Shown one piece after another: positions 42,972 to 51,062 of a DNA stretch of 55,620 nucleotides. This DNA is from a bacterium (GTDB taxonomy: Bacteria; Acidobacteriota; Thermoanaerobaculia; Multivoradales; J023): NCBI GenBank assembly GCA_024226315.1, contig JAAELT010000522.1, forward strand, positions 1 through 55,620, read 5' to 3'. Each line of letters opens with the position of its first letter. Position 1 is the stretch's first letter. A program made the translations under genes and the position numbers. The notes beneath the pieces are model-generated. The model was not told where the DNA came from. It saw only the letters and a program-made list of their open reading frames with translations, and did not search any database.

Positions 42972-43720
42972 TGGGATTCCTCCTTGTCGATGAGGCCGAG
43001 AATGGGTCCGGCGATGCCGTGGCAGACGTCGCCCCCGGCGCCCGGTTCCGAGCCGTCCAGGATCTTGGCCCAGTCTCTCACTTTTTCGCCGCGCCCGAGG
43101 ACCAGCGCGCCGGCGCCCTCGCTCAACACTCGCGCCCCGATGGCTCGCCGCAAGCGCAGGCACGCCAAGGGGTCGTCGAGGCTCATGGCGGCGCACAACA
43201 GCGCGGCGTCGATCAGGCCGGTGGCGAGGTCGAACTCGGCCTGCTCGAAGGCGTGGAGGGTGGCGAGAGCGGAATGCTTGTAGACGTTGACCGGCCCGCG
43301 GACATCGAGGCAGATGGCCAGCTGGGACGCCTGCAGATTGGCCAGCTGGGTGAAGTAGAGCTTGGGATGATTTCGCTTGCGAAACTCCGCCGCGAAACCC
43401 TCACGGGCGTCGACCAGCTCCCTGGCGGCGCGGTAGTTCTGGGGACCGGTCTCCGAGGCTGCGTAGATGCCGACGCGGGCACGCTCGAACCGCGCCAGGA
43501 CCTCGCGGGCCGGCAGGCCGGCTGCCTGGAGCAGCACGCCGGCGCGACTCAGTGAACGGTAGGAGCGACGATCGGGCAGCTCCACCAGCTCGCGGGTCGG
43601 TCGCGGGATCATGCACGTGCGGGGGATTACCAGCGGCGGGTCGTAGACGTCGAAGACTCGGGGCCCGACCGGTGTGCCTTTGGGCGGCACGACGCGATGG
43701 GTCCAGAGGATCTCGCTCAC
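42968..43720 (-). CDS. ketosynthase-like protein lacking the active-site Cys
   Basis: The protein has 250 residues from GTG 43720 (GTGA overlap with the ligase). RVGIYAASETG and GPVNVYKHSALATLHAFEQAEFDLATGLIDAALL align with the thiolase-fold N-terminal half of ketosynthases. The nucleophile Cys of TACAS is replaced by Ser150-Ala151, and no His motifs follow because the C-terminal half is absent. LSEGAGALVLGRGE matches the usual SEGAGALVL block. It may be a chain-length-factor-like partner or a loading/decarboxylating domain, but that is inference. Confidence 0.75.
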   Translation of the reverse strand: MSEILWTHRVVPPKGTPVGPRVFDVYDPPLVIPRTCMIPRPTRELVELPDRRSYRSLSRAGVLLQAAGLPAREVLARFERARVGIYAASETGPQNYRAARELVDAREGFAAEFRKRNHPKLYFTQLANLQASQLAICLDVRGPVNVYKHSALATLHAFEQAEFDLATGLIDAALLCAAMSLDDPLACLRLRRAIGARVLSEGAGALVLGRGEKVRDWAKILDGSEPGAGGDVCHGIAGPILGLIDKEESH

Positions 43721-45273
43721 GCCCCCTCCTCAGTGCCGAAAGTCGTGAAGCGGCAGCCGGCTGGCCCGCGGCCCAGCTCGGTCCTGCCCGGAGGGCGCCG
43801 CCACAGACCCTCCAGGGCAACGACGTCGAGCTTGCCGGCCGCCGAGCGGGGGATGGCGTCCAGGACCACGACATCCCTGGGTACACGGTGGGGCTGCAAC
43901 CGGCCGAGCAGCGCCGTCTCGATCTCCGACTTCAGGCCACCCGTAAGCGACCCCACCAACTCGACGAACAGGATCGGGCGCCGGCCGCGAACCGGGCAGG
44001 CTACCGGGATGCAGCCGGCGCCGGCGACAAGCGGCGAGGACAGGGCGGCGTCCTCGATCTCGCTCGGCGAAACGTGGCGGCCGTGGCACTTGAACAGTCG
44101 GTCGCGGCGGCCCTCGACCACGAGCCGGCCGTCGGCGGTGAGAGACCCGAGGTCACCGGTCCGCAGCCAGCCGCCACGTGGCAGCGCTTCGTCGCCGTGC
44201 AAGTAGCCGAGCATGACGTTGGGACCGCGCACCCAGACCTCGCCCGACTCGCCGCACTCGACCCGCAGGCCGTCGCGATCGCGGATGCTCACGTCCTGGC
44301 CTTCGAGCGGGCGGCCGGCGCCAACCTCCGGGAAGTACGGATCCCGATCGTCGATCATGGTCACGCGAATCGCCTCGGTGAGGCCGTAGCCCTTGTGCAG
44401 GCGGGCGGCCGGGAAGAGCTCGCGGGCGGTTTCCAGGTGACGGGTGCGAATCGGGGCGCCCGCCAGCTGTAGGTGCGTTACCGAAGCCGCCGGAGCCAGG
44501 CCACGGCGCTCCTTTTCGATCGCCAGCGCCCCGAGGACGTCGGGGAAGAGCGCCGCGAAGGTCGCCCCCGACTCCAGGATGTCGCGGTAGGCCCTGCCCA
44601 GCCCCAGGCGCGTGGCCAGGACCAGCGCGCGGCCGCCAGCGAGGACCGTGGGCAGAAACTGGGTGTTGAGTCCCATGGTGTGGTGGAGCGGCAGGGTGAC
44701 GGCGGTCTGCGTGTCGGCGTCCAGACGCAGGCGCTCGATCAACAGGCCGGCGACGTAGAGCAAGCCCGCGGACGGCAGGATCACCCCCTTCGGCTCTCCG
44801 CCGGAGCCGGACGTGTAGAGCACCAGGCCGGCGGCCTCCTGGGCCAAAGGTGGCTCCTTCGGCGCTCGGCCCGACCGGCTCTCGACCACCTGCCCGTACC
44901 GATCGAGACCGACGATCGGCCCATGGATCTCGGGGTACTCCGCAGCGTCTTCCGAGCACACCAGGCCGTGCAGGAAGTCGAGCCGTGGAGGGCTCGGGGC
45001 CCAGGCGTCGAGCATCACCGGTACCCGGCCGCTGGCCATGACGGTGAGAACCGCCGCGGCCTGGGCCGCGGACGGTGGCAGCCGCACGCCGACGTATCCG
45101 CCCTCGGGGATCCTGCAGGCCGCCGCCTCCAGCCAGCGCGTTTGCGCCCGTTCCAGGTCGGCGCCGGTGAGGGCGACCTTCTTGTCGGCCACCAGCACCC
45201 GCTCCGCGTGGCGCGCGAAGACCTCGCTCAGCCGCTCGCGCAGCAGATCGCGGTGTCTCGAGTCCGTGGTCAT
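43717..45273 (-). CDS. class I adenylate-forming acyl-AMP ligase
   Basis: The protein has 518 residues. The ANL-family motifs are present: VLYTSGSGGEPKGVILP (P-loop A3), HKGYGLTEA (A5), WLRTGDLGSL (A7), GRRDRLFKCHGRHVSPSEIE (A8) and the catalytic Lys in IPRSAAGKLD (A10). It activates a carboxylic acid as the acyl-AMP. The product could then be loaded on the operon's ACP or, as in beta-lactone pathways, cyclised. It is the first gene of the nine-gene operon, 71 bases from a divergent membrane-protein gene; the promoter must lie in that gap. Confidence 0.92.
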   Translation of the reverse strand: MTTDSRHRDLLRERLSEVFARHAERVLVADKKVALTGADLERAQTRWLEAAACRIPEGGYVGVRLPPSAAQAAAVLTVMASGRVPVMLDAWAPSPPRLDFLHGLVCSEDAAEYPEIHGPIVGLDRYGQVVESRSGRAPKEPPLAQEAAGLVLYTSGSGGEPKGVILPSAGLLYVAGLLIERLRLDADTQTAVTLPLHHTMGLNTQFLPTVLAGGRALVLATRLGLGRAYRDILESGATFAALFPDVLGALAIEKERRGLAPAASVTHLQLAGAPIRTRHLETARELFPAARLHKGYGLTEAIRVTMIDDRDPYFPEVGAGRPLEGQDVSIRDRDGLRVECGESGEVWVRGPNVMLGYLHGDEALPRGGWLRTGDLGSLTADGRLVVEGRRDRLFKCHGRHVSPSEIEDAALSSPLVAGAGCIPVACPVRGRRPILFVELVGSLTGGLKSEIETALLGRLQPHRVPRDVVVLDAIPRSAAGKLDVVALEGLWRRPPGRTELGRGPAGCRFTTFGTEEGA

Positions 45274-45344
45274 GGGTCACGCTTGGAGGTGGAGCGCAGA
45301 CGCTATCAATCCACCGGGAGCAGGGCAAACCGAGCGCCTCCGGC

Positions 45345-47045
45345 GTGATGCCTGGTTGGGGTATGGTTGTGTTCTTGCGCAACCTGCTCCTCCCCGTCCT
45401 GCTCCTCGCCGTTCTGCCGGCACTCTACCTGTGCCATCGTCGGGGCTGGCTGGAGCGCCCCCTCGTCCGCTGGCTGGCCGGCATCGCCGTACTCGCCGCG
45501 ACGGTCTGGAGCCTGCCCTGGCAGGGCGTCGAGTTTCTGTACGTCAAACGCATCAACCTGCTGATCGCGGCGGCCGCCGCCTTGCTGCTGGTACTGCGCC
45601 ATTACCGGGTGCCGTGGACTCTGAGCCCCGTACGGCGCCTGGTGGCGCTGGGCTGTCTGGCGGGCCTGGCGGTGGTCAACTATTGCAACTACTTCGCCTT
45701 CCATGGCCACGGCGACCGGGTGTTCGTGCACCTGCACGACGTCGCCCACTACTACCTGGGCTCGAAGTACTACCAGGAGCTGGGCTACACCGACCTCTAC
45801 ACCGCCATGCTGCGCGCGGAGGCCGAGCTCTACGACGATCGTTTCAAGGCCATCGAAGCGCGCGACCTCGAGACCTATGAACGCGTCCACATCCGCACCC
45901 TCCTGCAGAAGAGCGAGCGGGTCAAAGCAGCCTTCACCGACGAGCGCTGGGAAGACTTCAAAACGGACGTGGCGTACTTCCGTCAGAGCCTCGACCAGCA
46001 CTACGGCAAGGTGCTGCTCGATCACGGCTTCAACCCGACGCCGGTGTGGGCGCTGCTCGGCGGCGCGCTGGCAGGCCGCGTGCCGGCGGGCTCGGAGCGC
46101 GACATCCTGCTGCTCACCCTGCTCGACCCGCTGCTCCTGCTGCTGGCCTTCGGCTTCGTCGCCCGTACCTTTGGGCTCGAGACCATGCTGCTGTCGGTGA
46201 TCCACTTCTGCGTGGTGTTCGGCGCCACCTTCGGCTGGACGGGCGGCGCCTTCCTGCGCTACCTGTGGTTCTTCGGCCTGGTGGCCGGCCTGTGCTGCCT
46301 GCACCGGAAGCGTTTCGCCGCGGCCGGCGCCCTGCTCGCCCTGGCCACGGCGCTGCGGGTGTTCCCGCTGTTCTTCCTGCTGCCGCTCCTGTTCCACGCC
46401 GCGGCGGGTGCTTGGCGCAGGCGTTCGGTACCGCGTCGCTACCGGGCGCTCTTCGCCTCCGCCGCCGTCACCGGCGCGCTGCTCTTCGCCGTCACCGGCC
46501 TGCTGCCGCGCGGCTACGGCCACTGGGAAGAGTTTCACGCCAACATGTCTCGCCACCTGGTCAACATCTCGCCCAACGTCGTCGGGCTGACCGAGGCCCT
46601 GGCCTTCCAGCCGGGGACCGGGGAGGTGACGGCGGAGGAGCTCGCCGACCTGCGGCGAAGGCGTCAGCGGATCCACTACCTCCAGCTCGCCGTCGTCTTC
46701 GCGCCGCTGCTGCTGCTCGTGGCCGTGGTCAGCCGCCGACGCACCAGCCGCGGAGATCTCGGGCTCGCCGTGCTCGCCCTGCCACTGCTCTACGCCGGCC
46801 TCAGCCTGGCGGCCTACTACTACGCCTTCCTGATCGTGCTGATCCTGGCCTACCGGCGGACGCCGCGCCTGCTGGCTCTGGTATTCGCCGCCGAGGCGGT
46901 TGCGTACGTACTGATGCTGTTCGAGGACCGCGAGGCCCTGCTCTTCGTCTACCGCGGGCTGGCCCTGGCCTGGCTCTATCTGCTGTTGCTGCTCGACCGA
47001 TCTGCCACCGAATCCTCGGACAAATCTGCTAGCGTTTTGCCATGA
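45345..47045 (+). CDS. polytopic membrane protein, GT87/DUF2029-like glycosyltransferase
   Basis: The protein has up to 566 residues; starts at GTG 45345, ATG 45348 or ATG 45363 are possible, and the last places the first membrane helix at the N-terminus. About eleven hydrophobic segments are visible, with a long extracytoplasmic loop after the third (HGHGDRVFVHLHDVAHYYLGSKYYQELGYTDLYTAML). This arrangement resembles GT-C enzymes of the DUF2029/GT87 type that use polyprenyl-phosphate sugars. The stop overlaps the next start (ATGA), linking it with the phosphodiesterase-TPR protein. Acceptor and sugar are unknown. Confidence 0.68.
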   Translation: MMPGWGMVVFLRNLLLPVLLLAVLPALYLCHRRGWLERPLVRWLAGIAVLAATVWSLPWQGVEFLYVKRINLLIAAAAALLLVLRHYRVPWTLSPVRRLVALGCLAGLAVVNYCNYFAFHGHGDRVFVHLHDVAHYYLGSKYYQELGYTDLYTAMLRAEAELYDDRFKAIEARDLETYERVHIRTLLQKSERVKAAFTDERWEDFKTDVAYFRQSLDQHYGKVLLDHGFNPTPVWALLGGALAGRVPAGSERDILLLTLLDPLLLLLAFGFVARTFGLETMLLSVIHFCVVFGATFGWTGGAFLRYLWFFGLVAGLCCLHRKRFAAAGALLALATALRVFPLFFLLPLLFHAAAGAWRRRSVPRRYRALFASAAVTGALLFAVTGLLPRGYGHWEEFHANMSRHLVNISPNVVGLTEALAFQPGTGEVTAEELADLRRRRQRIHYLQLAVVFAPLLLLVAVVSRRRTSRGDLGLAVLALPLLYAGLSLAAYYYAFLIVLILAYRRTPRLLALVFAAEAVAYVLMLFEDREALLFVYRGLALAWLYLLLLLDRSATESSDKSASVLP

Positions 47046-49039
47046 CCTTCCGACGCTTGGCGCCCGTCCTGCTGGCGCTCCTGATCTGCGCCTGCGGCGG
47101 CGACTCCCGCGACGGCGGCCGCGTGCTGGTGCTCGGCCTCGACGGCATGGACCCTGCGACCGTCGACCTGCTGATGTCCGAGGGCAAGATGCCGAACTTC
47201 GCGCGCCTGCGGCAAGAGGGGGCCTACGGTCGCCTGCGCAGCCAGAAGCCGCTGCTGTCGCCGATCATCTGGACCACCATCGCCACCGGCAAGGGGCCCG
47301 AAGAGCACGGCATCGGCCACTTCGTGGCGACCGCCTCGGACACCGGCGAGAAGATCCCCGCCAGCTCCCAGCTGCGCCGGGTCGAGGCACTGTGGAACAT
47401 CGCGTCGGAAGCGGGCAGAACGGTGGCGTCGGTCGGCTGGTGGGCCACCTGGCCACCCGAGCAGATCAACGGCGCGGTGGTCTCCGATCACACCGCCTAC
47501 CACTTCTTGTTCGAAGACGGCTTCACAGGAGGAGCGGAAAGCGGCGAGGACAAGACCTGGCCGCCGGAGCTCGCTCAGCGCATCGCGCCGCTGCTGCGCC
47601 GCCCCGGCGACCTGAGCGCCGAGGAGCTCGCGACCTTCGTCGACGTCGGCCCCGAGGATCTCCAGAAGGAGTTCGACTTCACCGACGATCTCGCCCACTT
47701 CCGCTGGGCGCTGGCCACCGCGCAGAGCTACCGCGACGTCGGCCTGGCGCTGTGGCGCGAGGACGAGCCCGACCTGGCGCTGGTCTACATCGAGGGCACC
47801 GACTCGACCTCCCACCTCTTCGGCCACCTGTTCCGCGCCGAGGGACTGGCTGGCGAGCTGGCCGAGCAGCAGCGGAAGTACGGCCGCGCGGTGGAAGAGA
47901 TCTATCTCTTCGCCGACCGCCTGCTCGGCGAGTACATGGCTCAGGTGGACGAGCGCACCACCCTGGTGGTGCTCTCCGATCACGGCTTCGAGCTCGGCAA
48001 GCTTCACGACGACCCGTCCCGCACCCGCGACCTGCGCCGGGTCAGCGAGCGCTTCCACCGCATCGACGGCATCCTCTACCTCTACGGCAACCGGGTGAAG
48101 GCCAACGCCAGGATCGACCGCGCGTCGATCCTCGACGTCGCGCCCACGGTCCTGGCGCTGCTCGGCATCCCGCCGGCGCGCGACATGCCAGGGCGGGTGC
48201 TGAGCGAGGCCTTCGACACCGAGATCAGCGGAGAACGCGTGGCGAGCTACGAGGCAAGCGGCGCCGGCCCCACGGACTCCGCGACGGCGACGGACGACCC
48301 GGTGCGCCAGGCCCAGCTCGAGCACCTGAAGAGCCTCGGCTACCTGGGCGACGCGGGCGATGCCGAAAGCCAGGCCGAAAGCACGGTCACCGCCTCCGTC
48401 GAAGCCGAACGGAATCTTGCGGCGATCGAGTTCGAGAACGGACAGTATGCCCGGGCGGCCGAGGTCTACCGGCGGCTGATCGAGGCCCAGCCCGACGACC
48501 CCTCGCTGCGCGCCAGCCTGGCCGGCACACTGGGCGCCCTCCAGCGCTACGACGAGGCCCTGGTGCAGCTCAACCGGGCGATCGAGATCGAGCCGCTCAA
48601 CGTCGAGGCATACCACAACCGGGCGGTGATCTTCGAGCGCCGGGGCGAGCCCGAAAAGGCGGTGGCCGACTACCGCACGGCGGTGCGCTACCAGCCGCAA
48701 TACGAGCCCTCGCAGCGCGCCCTGCTGCGCCTCACCGGCAGCGCCGACGTGCGCGCGCCCAGTAGCGAAGCCGAGGCGCGGGCCTCGCAGCTCGTGCAGC
48801 GGGCGAGCCAGGAGGCACGCAAGGCCAATTACAGCGAGGCCATGCGCCTGCTCGACGAGGCCGAGCGCGCGGCGCCGAAGTACGTGCTCACCTACCAGTA
48901 CCGGTCCAACGTCGCCTACCTGATGGGCGACGTCGCCACAGGCATCGCGGCGCTCGAACGGGCGCTCGAGCTCGAGCCCGACAACGCGCTCTACAAGGCC
49001 AACCTGGAGCGGCTCCGGGCGCAGGCGGGCGACGGTTGA
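47042..49039 (+). CDS. lipoprotein with alkaline-phosphatase-superfamily domain and TPRs
   Basis: The protein has 665 residues. LLICAC is a lipobox. The type I phosphodiesterase/nucleotide pyrophosphatase fold shows VLVLGLDGMDPATVD (first metal Asp), SPIIWTTIATGKGPEEHGI (nucleophile Thr region), YIEGTDSTSHLFGH and VVLSDHGFE (metal Asp and His). From about residue 440, TPR repeats follow (AAIEFENGQYARAAEVYRRLIEAQPDDPSLRASLAGTLG). An outer-face hydrolase anchored to a membrane is inferred. Such two-part proteins are frequent in this lineage next to membrane glycosyltransferases, as here. Confidence 0.85.
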   Translation: MTFRRLAPVLLALLICACGGDSRDGGRVLVLGLDGMDPATVDLLMSEGKMPNFARLRQEGAYGRLRSQKPLLSPIIWTTIATGKGPEEHGIGHFVATASDTGEKIPASSQLRRVEALWNIASEAGRTVASVGWWATWPPEQINGAVVSDHTAYHFLFEDGFTGGAESGEDKTWPPELAQRIAPLLRRPGDLSAEELATFVDVGPEDLQKEFDFTDDLAHFRWALATAQSYRDVGLALWREDEPDLALVYIEGTDSTSHLFGHLFRAEGLAGELAEQQRKYGRAVEEIYLFADRLLGEYMAQVDERTTLVVLSDHGFELGKLHDDPSRTRDLRRVSERFHRIDGILYLYGNRVKANARIDRASILDVAPTVLALLGIPPARDMPGRVLSEAFDTEISGERVASYEASGAGPTDSATATDDPVRQAQLEHLKSLGYLGDAGDAESQAESTVTASVEAERNLAAIEFENGQYARAAEVYRRLIEAQPDDPSLRASLAGTLGALQRYDEALVQLNRAIEIEPLNVEAYHNRAVIFERRGEPEKAVADYRTAVRYQPQYEPSQRALLRLTGSADVRAPSSEAEARASQLVQRASQEARKANYSEAMRLLDEAERAAPKYVLTYQYRSNVAYLMGDVATGIAALERALELEPDNALYKANLERLRAQAGDG

Positions 49040-49085
49040 GCAAGGGTGCCATGCGGGAGCTCCGTCGCGTCGTTATACTCCTGGT

Positions 49086-49387
49086 ATGAAGACTGCGATC
49101 TCCGTCCCAGACCACGTCTTCGAGGACGCCGACCGGCTCGCTGAGCGGCTCGACAAAGCCTCTGCACGCTCAGCCTCGAAGCCGAGCACGCCGCCCTCGA
49201 GCTGGCGGGCGACCGTGCCCATCCGGTGGTGACGGCCGAGCTGTGCATCTACCAGGCGTCGCTCGAGCTCGAGCGCGACAACTACCACCTCGCCGACGAG
49301 CTGGCCGGCCGCGGTTTCGGCATCCTCGACCAGGTGGTCGAGCGCGTGCTGAAGGAACTACCGGACGACGGCCAGGATACACCATAG
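49086..49387 (+). pseudogene. antitoxin start fused out of frame to the end of a TPR-like protein
   Basis: The ATG at 49086 begins MKTAISVPDHVFEDADRLAERLDK, the start of a MazE/ribbon-helix-helix antitoxin, but the frame soon turns to low-quality sequence and stops at 49232. From about 49160, another frame reads LSLEAEHAALELAGD and then ASLELERDNYHLADELAGRG to a stop at 49387, a helical repeat-like C-terminus. A deletion appears to have joined two unrelated genes. A TATACT box lies six bases before the ATG with no ribosome site, suggesting leaderless expression of the antitoxin piece. Confidence 0.65.
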
Positions 49388-49396
49388 GAGGATTTC

Positions 49397-49679
49397 ATGA
49401 GCAGAAAGAAAGGTGAACCGCGGCCCGGCGCCGGCGCCGGAAGTCGTCGAGACGCTAGACCGCGCTGCCGTCGCCGCGCCAAGGCGCACGCGCATCAAGG
49501 CCGACGGCAGCGTCCGTGTCGAGCCCGTCGACGAAGGCTTCACCGGCGCCCTCGCCCTCCTCTTCCGGATCGTCGCCCTGGCCCACCGCGACGACCGCTG
49601 GCGTCGCCTCAAGTTGTGCGCCCGCGAAGGATGCGGCACCGCCTTCTACGTCTCGTCAGCATCTGGAGGCCAACGGTGA
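49397..49679 (+). pseudogene. fragment of a CGNR zinc-finger (ABATE-type) protein
   Basis: AGGAGG precedes an ATG at 49397 that opens only a few plausible codons (MSRKKGEPR). In another frame (49413-49679) the DNA encodes RTRIKADGSVRVEPVDEG, then GALALLFRIVALAHRD and WRRLKLCAREGCGTAFYVSS. This is the region of CGNR zinc-finger regulators just before and including the first Cys pair. The second half of the finger, with the CGNR motif itself, is missing, and so is the N-terminal ABATE domain. It is another start-plus-fragment junction directly after the one at 49086. Confidence 0.6.
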
Positions 49680-49812
49680 TGACGAGACCACCTCCCGTCA
49701 GCACCTCACGAGCAGAGGGCCGGCGAGATGGCTCGCCGGCCTTCTCGTGCCCTGCCCAGATCGGTCACGAAGCTGCCTTGCATCCGCCAGGTCCTGCTGG
49801 CAAAATGCATGC

Positions 49813-50049
49813 ATGGCCGTACAGATCACTGTCCGCAACGTTCCCGACCGAGTCCGCGACGCCCTCGCCAGCAAGGCCCGTCACGAGCGAAAGTCGATGC
49901 AAGAGTACCTGCTGGAGGAATTCGAGCGCCTCGCCGAACGGCCGAGCCCCGCTCAATGGCTCGCGCGGGTGCGGCGGCGCAAGGCCGAGACGAGGACCCG
50001 GTTGCGACCGTCTGAGATCTTGACCCACCGGGACGCCGATCGCCGGTGA
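49813..50049 (+). CDS. vapB: FitA/VapB-type antitoxin (ribbon-helix-helix)
   Basis: The protein has 78 residues: MAVQITVRNVPDRVRDALASKARHERKSMQEYLLEEFERLAERP, a ribbon-helix-helix of the FitA class, then a basic/acidic tail for toxin binding. There is no ribosome site. AAAAT about nine bases before the ATG and TTGCAT 17 bp further upstream could form a promoter giving a leaderless mRNA. The stop overlaps the toxin start by GTGA. Confidence 0.88.
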   Translation: MAVQITVRNVPDRVRDALASKARHERKSMQEYLLEEFERLAERPSPAQWLARVRRRKAETRTRLRPSEILTHRDADRR

Positions 50050-50441
50050 CCGTGGTCGTCGACGCCTCGGTCCTGGTCGCCGCCGCGGTGGATTCGGGGC
50101 TCGAAGGAGAGTGGGCGGAAGGGCTCGTCGCCACCGAGGGGTTGTCAGCTCCGGCGCTGGTCCAGGTCGAAGCGACGAACATCCTCCGTCGGCTCGAGCT
50201 CGCCGGCGAGGTCGAAGCCGCGGTGGCGACGGCCGCCCAGCGCGATCTGATGCAGCTCGACCTGGTCCTCTTCCCCTTCGAGCCGTTCGCCGGGCGCGTG
50301 TGGGAGCTCAGAGCCAACCTGACGAGCTACGACGCCTGGTACGTCGCGCTGGCGGAGGCACTCGATGCGCCGCTCGCGACGCTGGATCGCAGGCTGACCC
50401 GCGCTTCGGGACCCGGATGCCGGTTTCTGCTTCCGAGCTGA
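50046..50441 (+). CDS. vapC: VapC-type PIN-domain ribonuclease toxin
   Basis: The protein has 131 residues from GTG 50046. PIN acidic residues: Asp in VVVDASVLV, Glu in VQVEATNIL, Asp in TSYDAWYVALAE and Asp in ATLDRRL. It is coupled to the antitoxin by GTGA and belongs to a different subgroup from the VapC at 28521 (VDAS/EATNIL against LDTS/ELEVG), so the two modules are not a recent duplication. Confidence 0.92.
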   Translation: MTVVVDASVLVAAAVDSGLEGEWAEGLVATEGLSAPALVQVEATNILRRLELAGEVEAAVATAAQRDLMQLDLVLFPFEPFAGRVWELRANLTSYDAWYVALAEALDAPLATLDRRLTRASGPGCRFLLPS

Positions 50442-50534
50442 GCGTCGGCGTTCGAGAATTCCGGGCCGACCGAGGTGGCTGGCACCTAGACGGCCTCCAG
50501 AACCCCCGATTCCCGCTGTGCTAGGCTCCTTTGC

Positions 50535-51062
50535 GTGAAGGAAATCGAGCGCCAGATCCGCGACGCCGTGGCCGACATCCCCGGAATCGCGGCGCTGCTC
50601 CTCTTCGGCTCGCGAGCCCGGGGGCGAGCGCGCCCCGACAGCGATCTCGACGTCGCCGTCCTGTCGGACGAGACCTCGCGTGAGGAAGCTGACGGCTCCT
50701 CGGAGCGCTCCGGTCTCCACGGCGATCTGCGGATTCGCGTCGCGGCGGCGCTCGCCCACCTCTCGCCCGCGCCCTGGAACCGCGTCGACGTCGTGCTGCT
50801 CGAACAGGCGCCCGACACACTGCGCCAGCGCGTCATGGAGCACGGGCGCATGATCCTGTGCCGCGATCCCGATCGCTGGAAGGCCCTGCGGGTGAGGACG
50901 ATGAAAGAGTACGGCGACCGGGAGTGGGCCCGCAGAATGTATCGCCAGGGTCTGCGTCGCAGGATCCGAGAAGGGAGGTTCGGCCATGGTCGATCAGCAC
51001 GTGATCGAAAGCCGTTTGAGCGTGCTCGAGGGCTATCGGGCGAGGCTCCACGCGTTTCGTGA
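50535..51062 (+). CDS. mntA: MntA-type nucleotidyltransferase antitoxin
   Basis: The protein has 175 residues from GTG 50535. The GSx10DxD active site is complete (GSRARGRARPDSDLD), with a third Asp in WNRVDVVLL. MntA-type enzymes AMPylate a Tyr of HepT and so neutralise it. The frame continues 77 bases into the HepT gene, giving a longer C-terminus than usual for the family (about 135-150 residues). A TAGGCT box sits seven bases before the GTG with no ribosome site, again suggesting leaderless translation. Confidence 0.88.
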   Translation: MKEIERQIRDAVADIPGIAALLLFGSRARGRARPDSDLDVAVLSDETSREEADGSSERSGLHGDLRIRVAAALAHLSPAPWNRVDVVLLEQAPDTLRQRVMEHGRMILCRDPDRWKALRVRTMKEYGDREWARRMYRQGLRRRIREGRFGHGRSARDRKPFERARGLSGEAPRVS

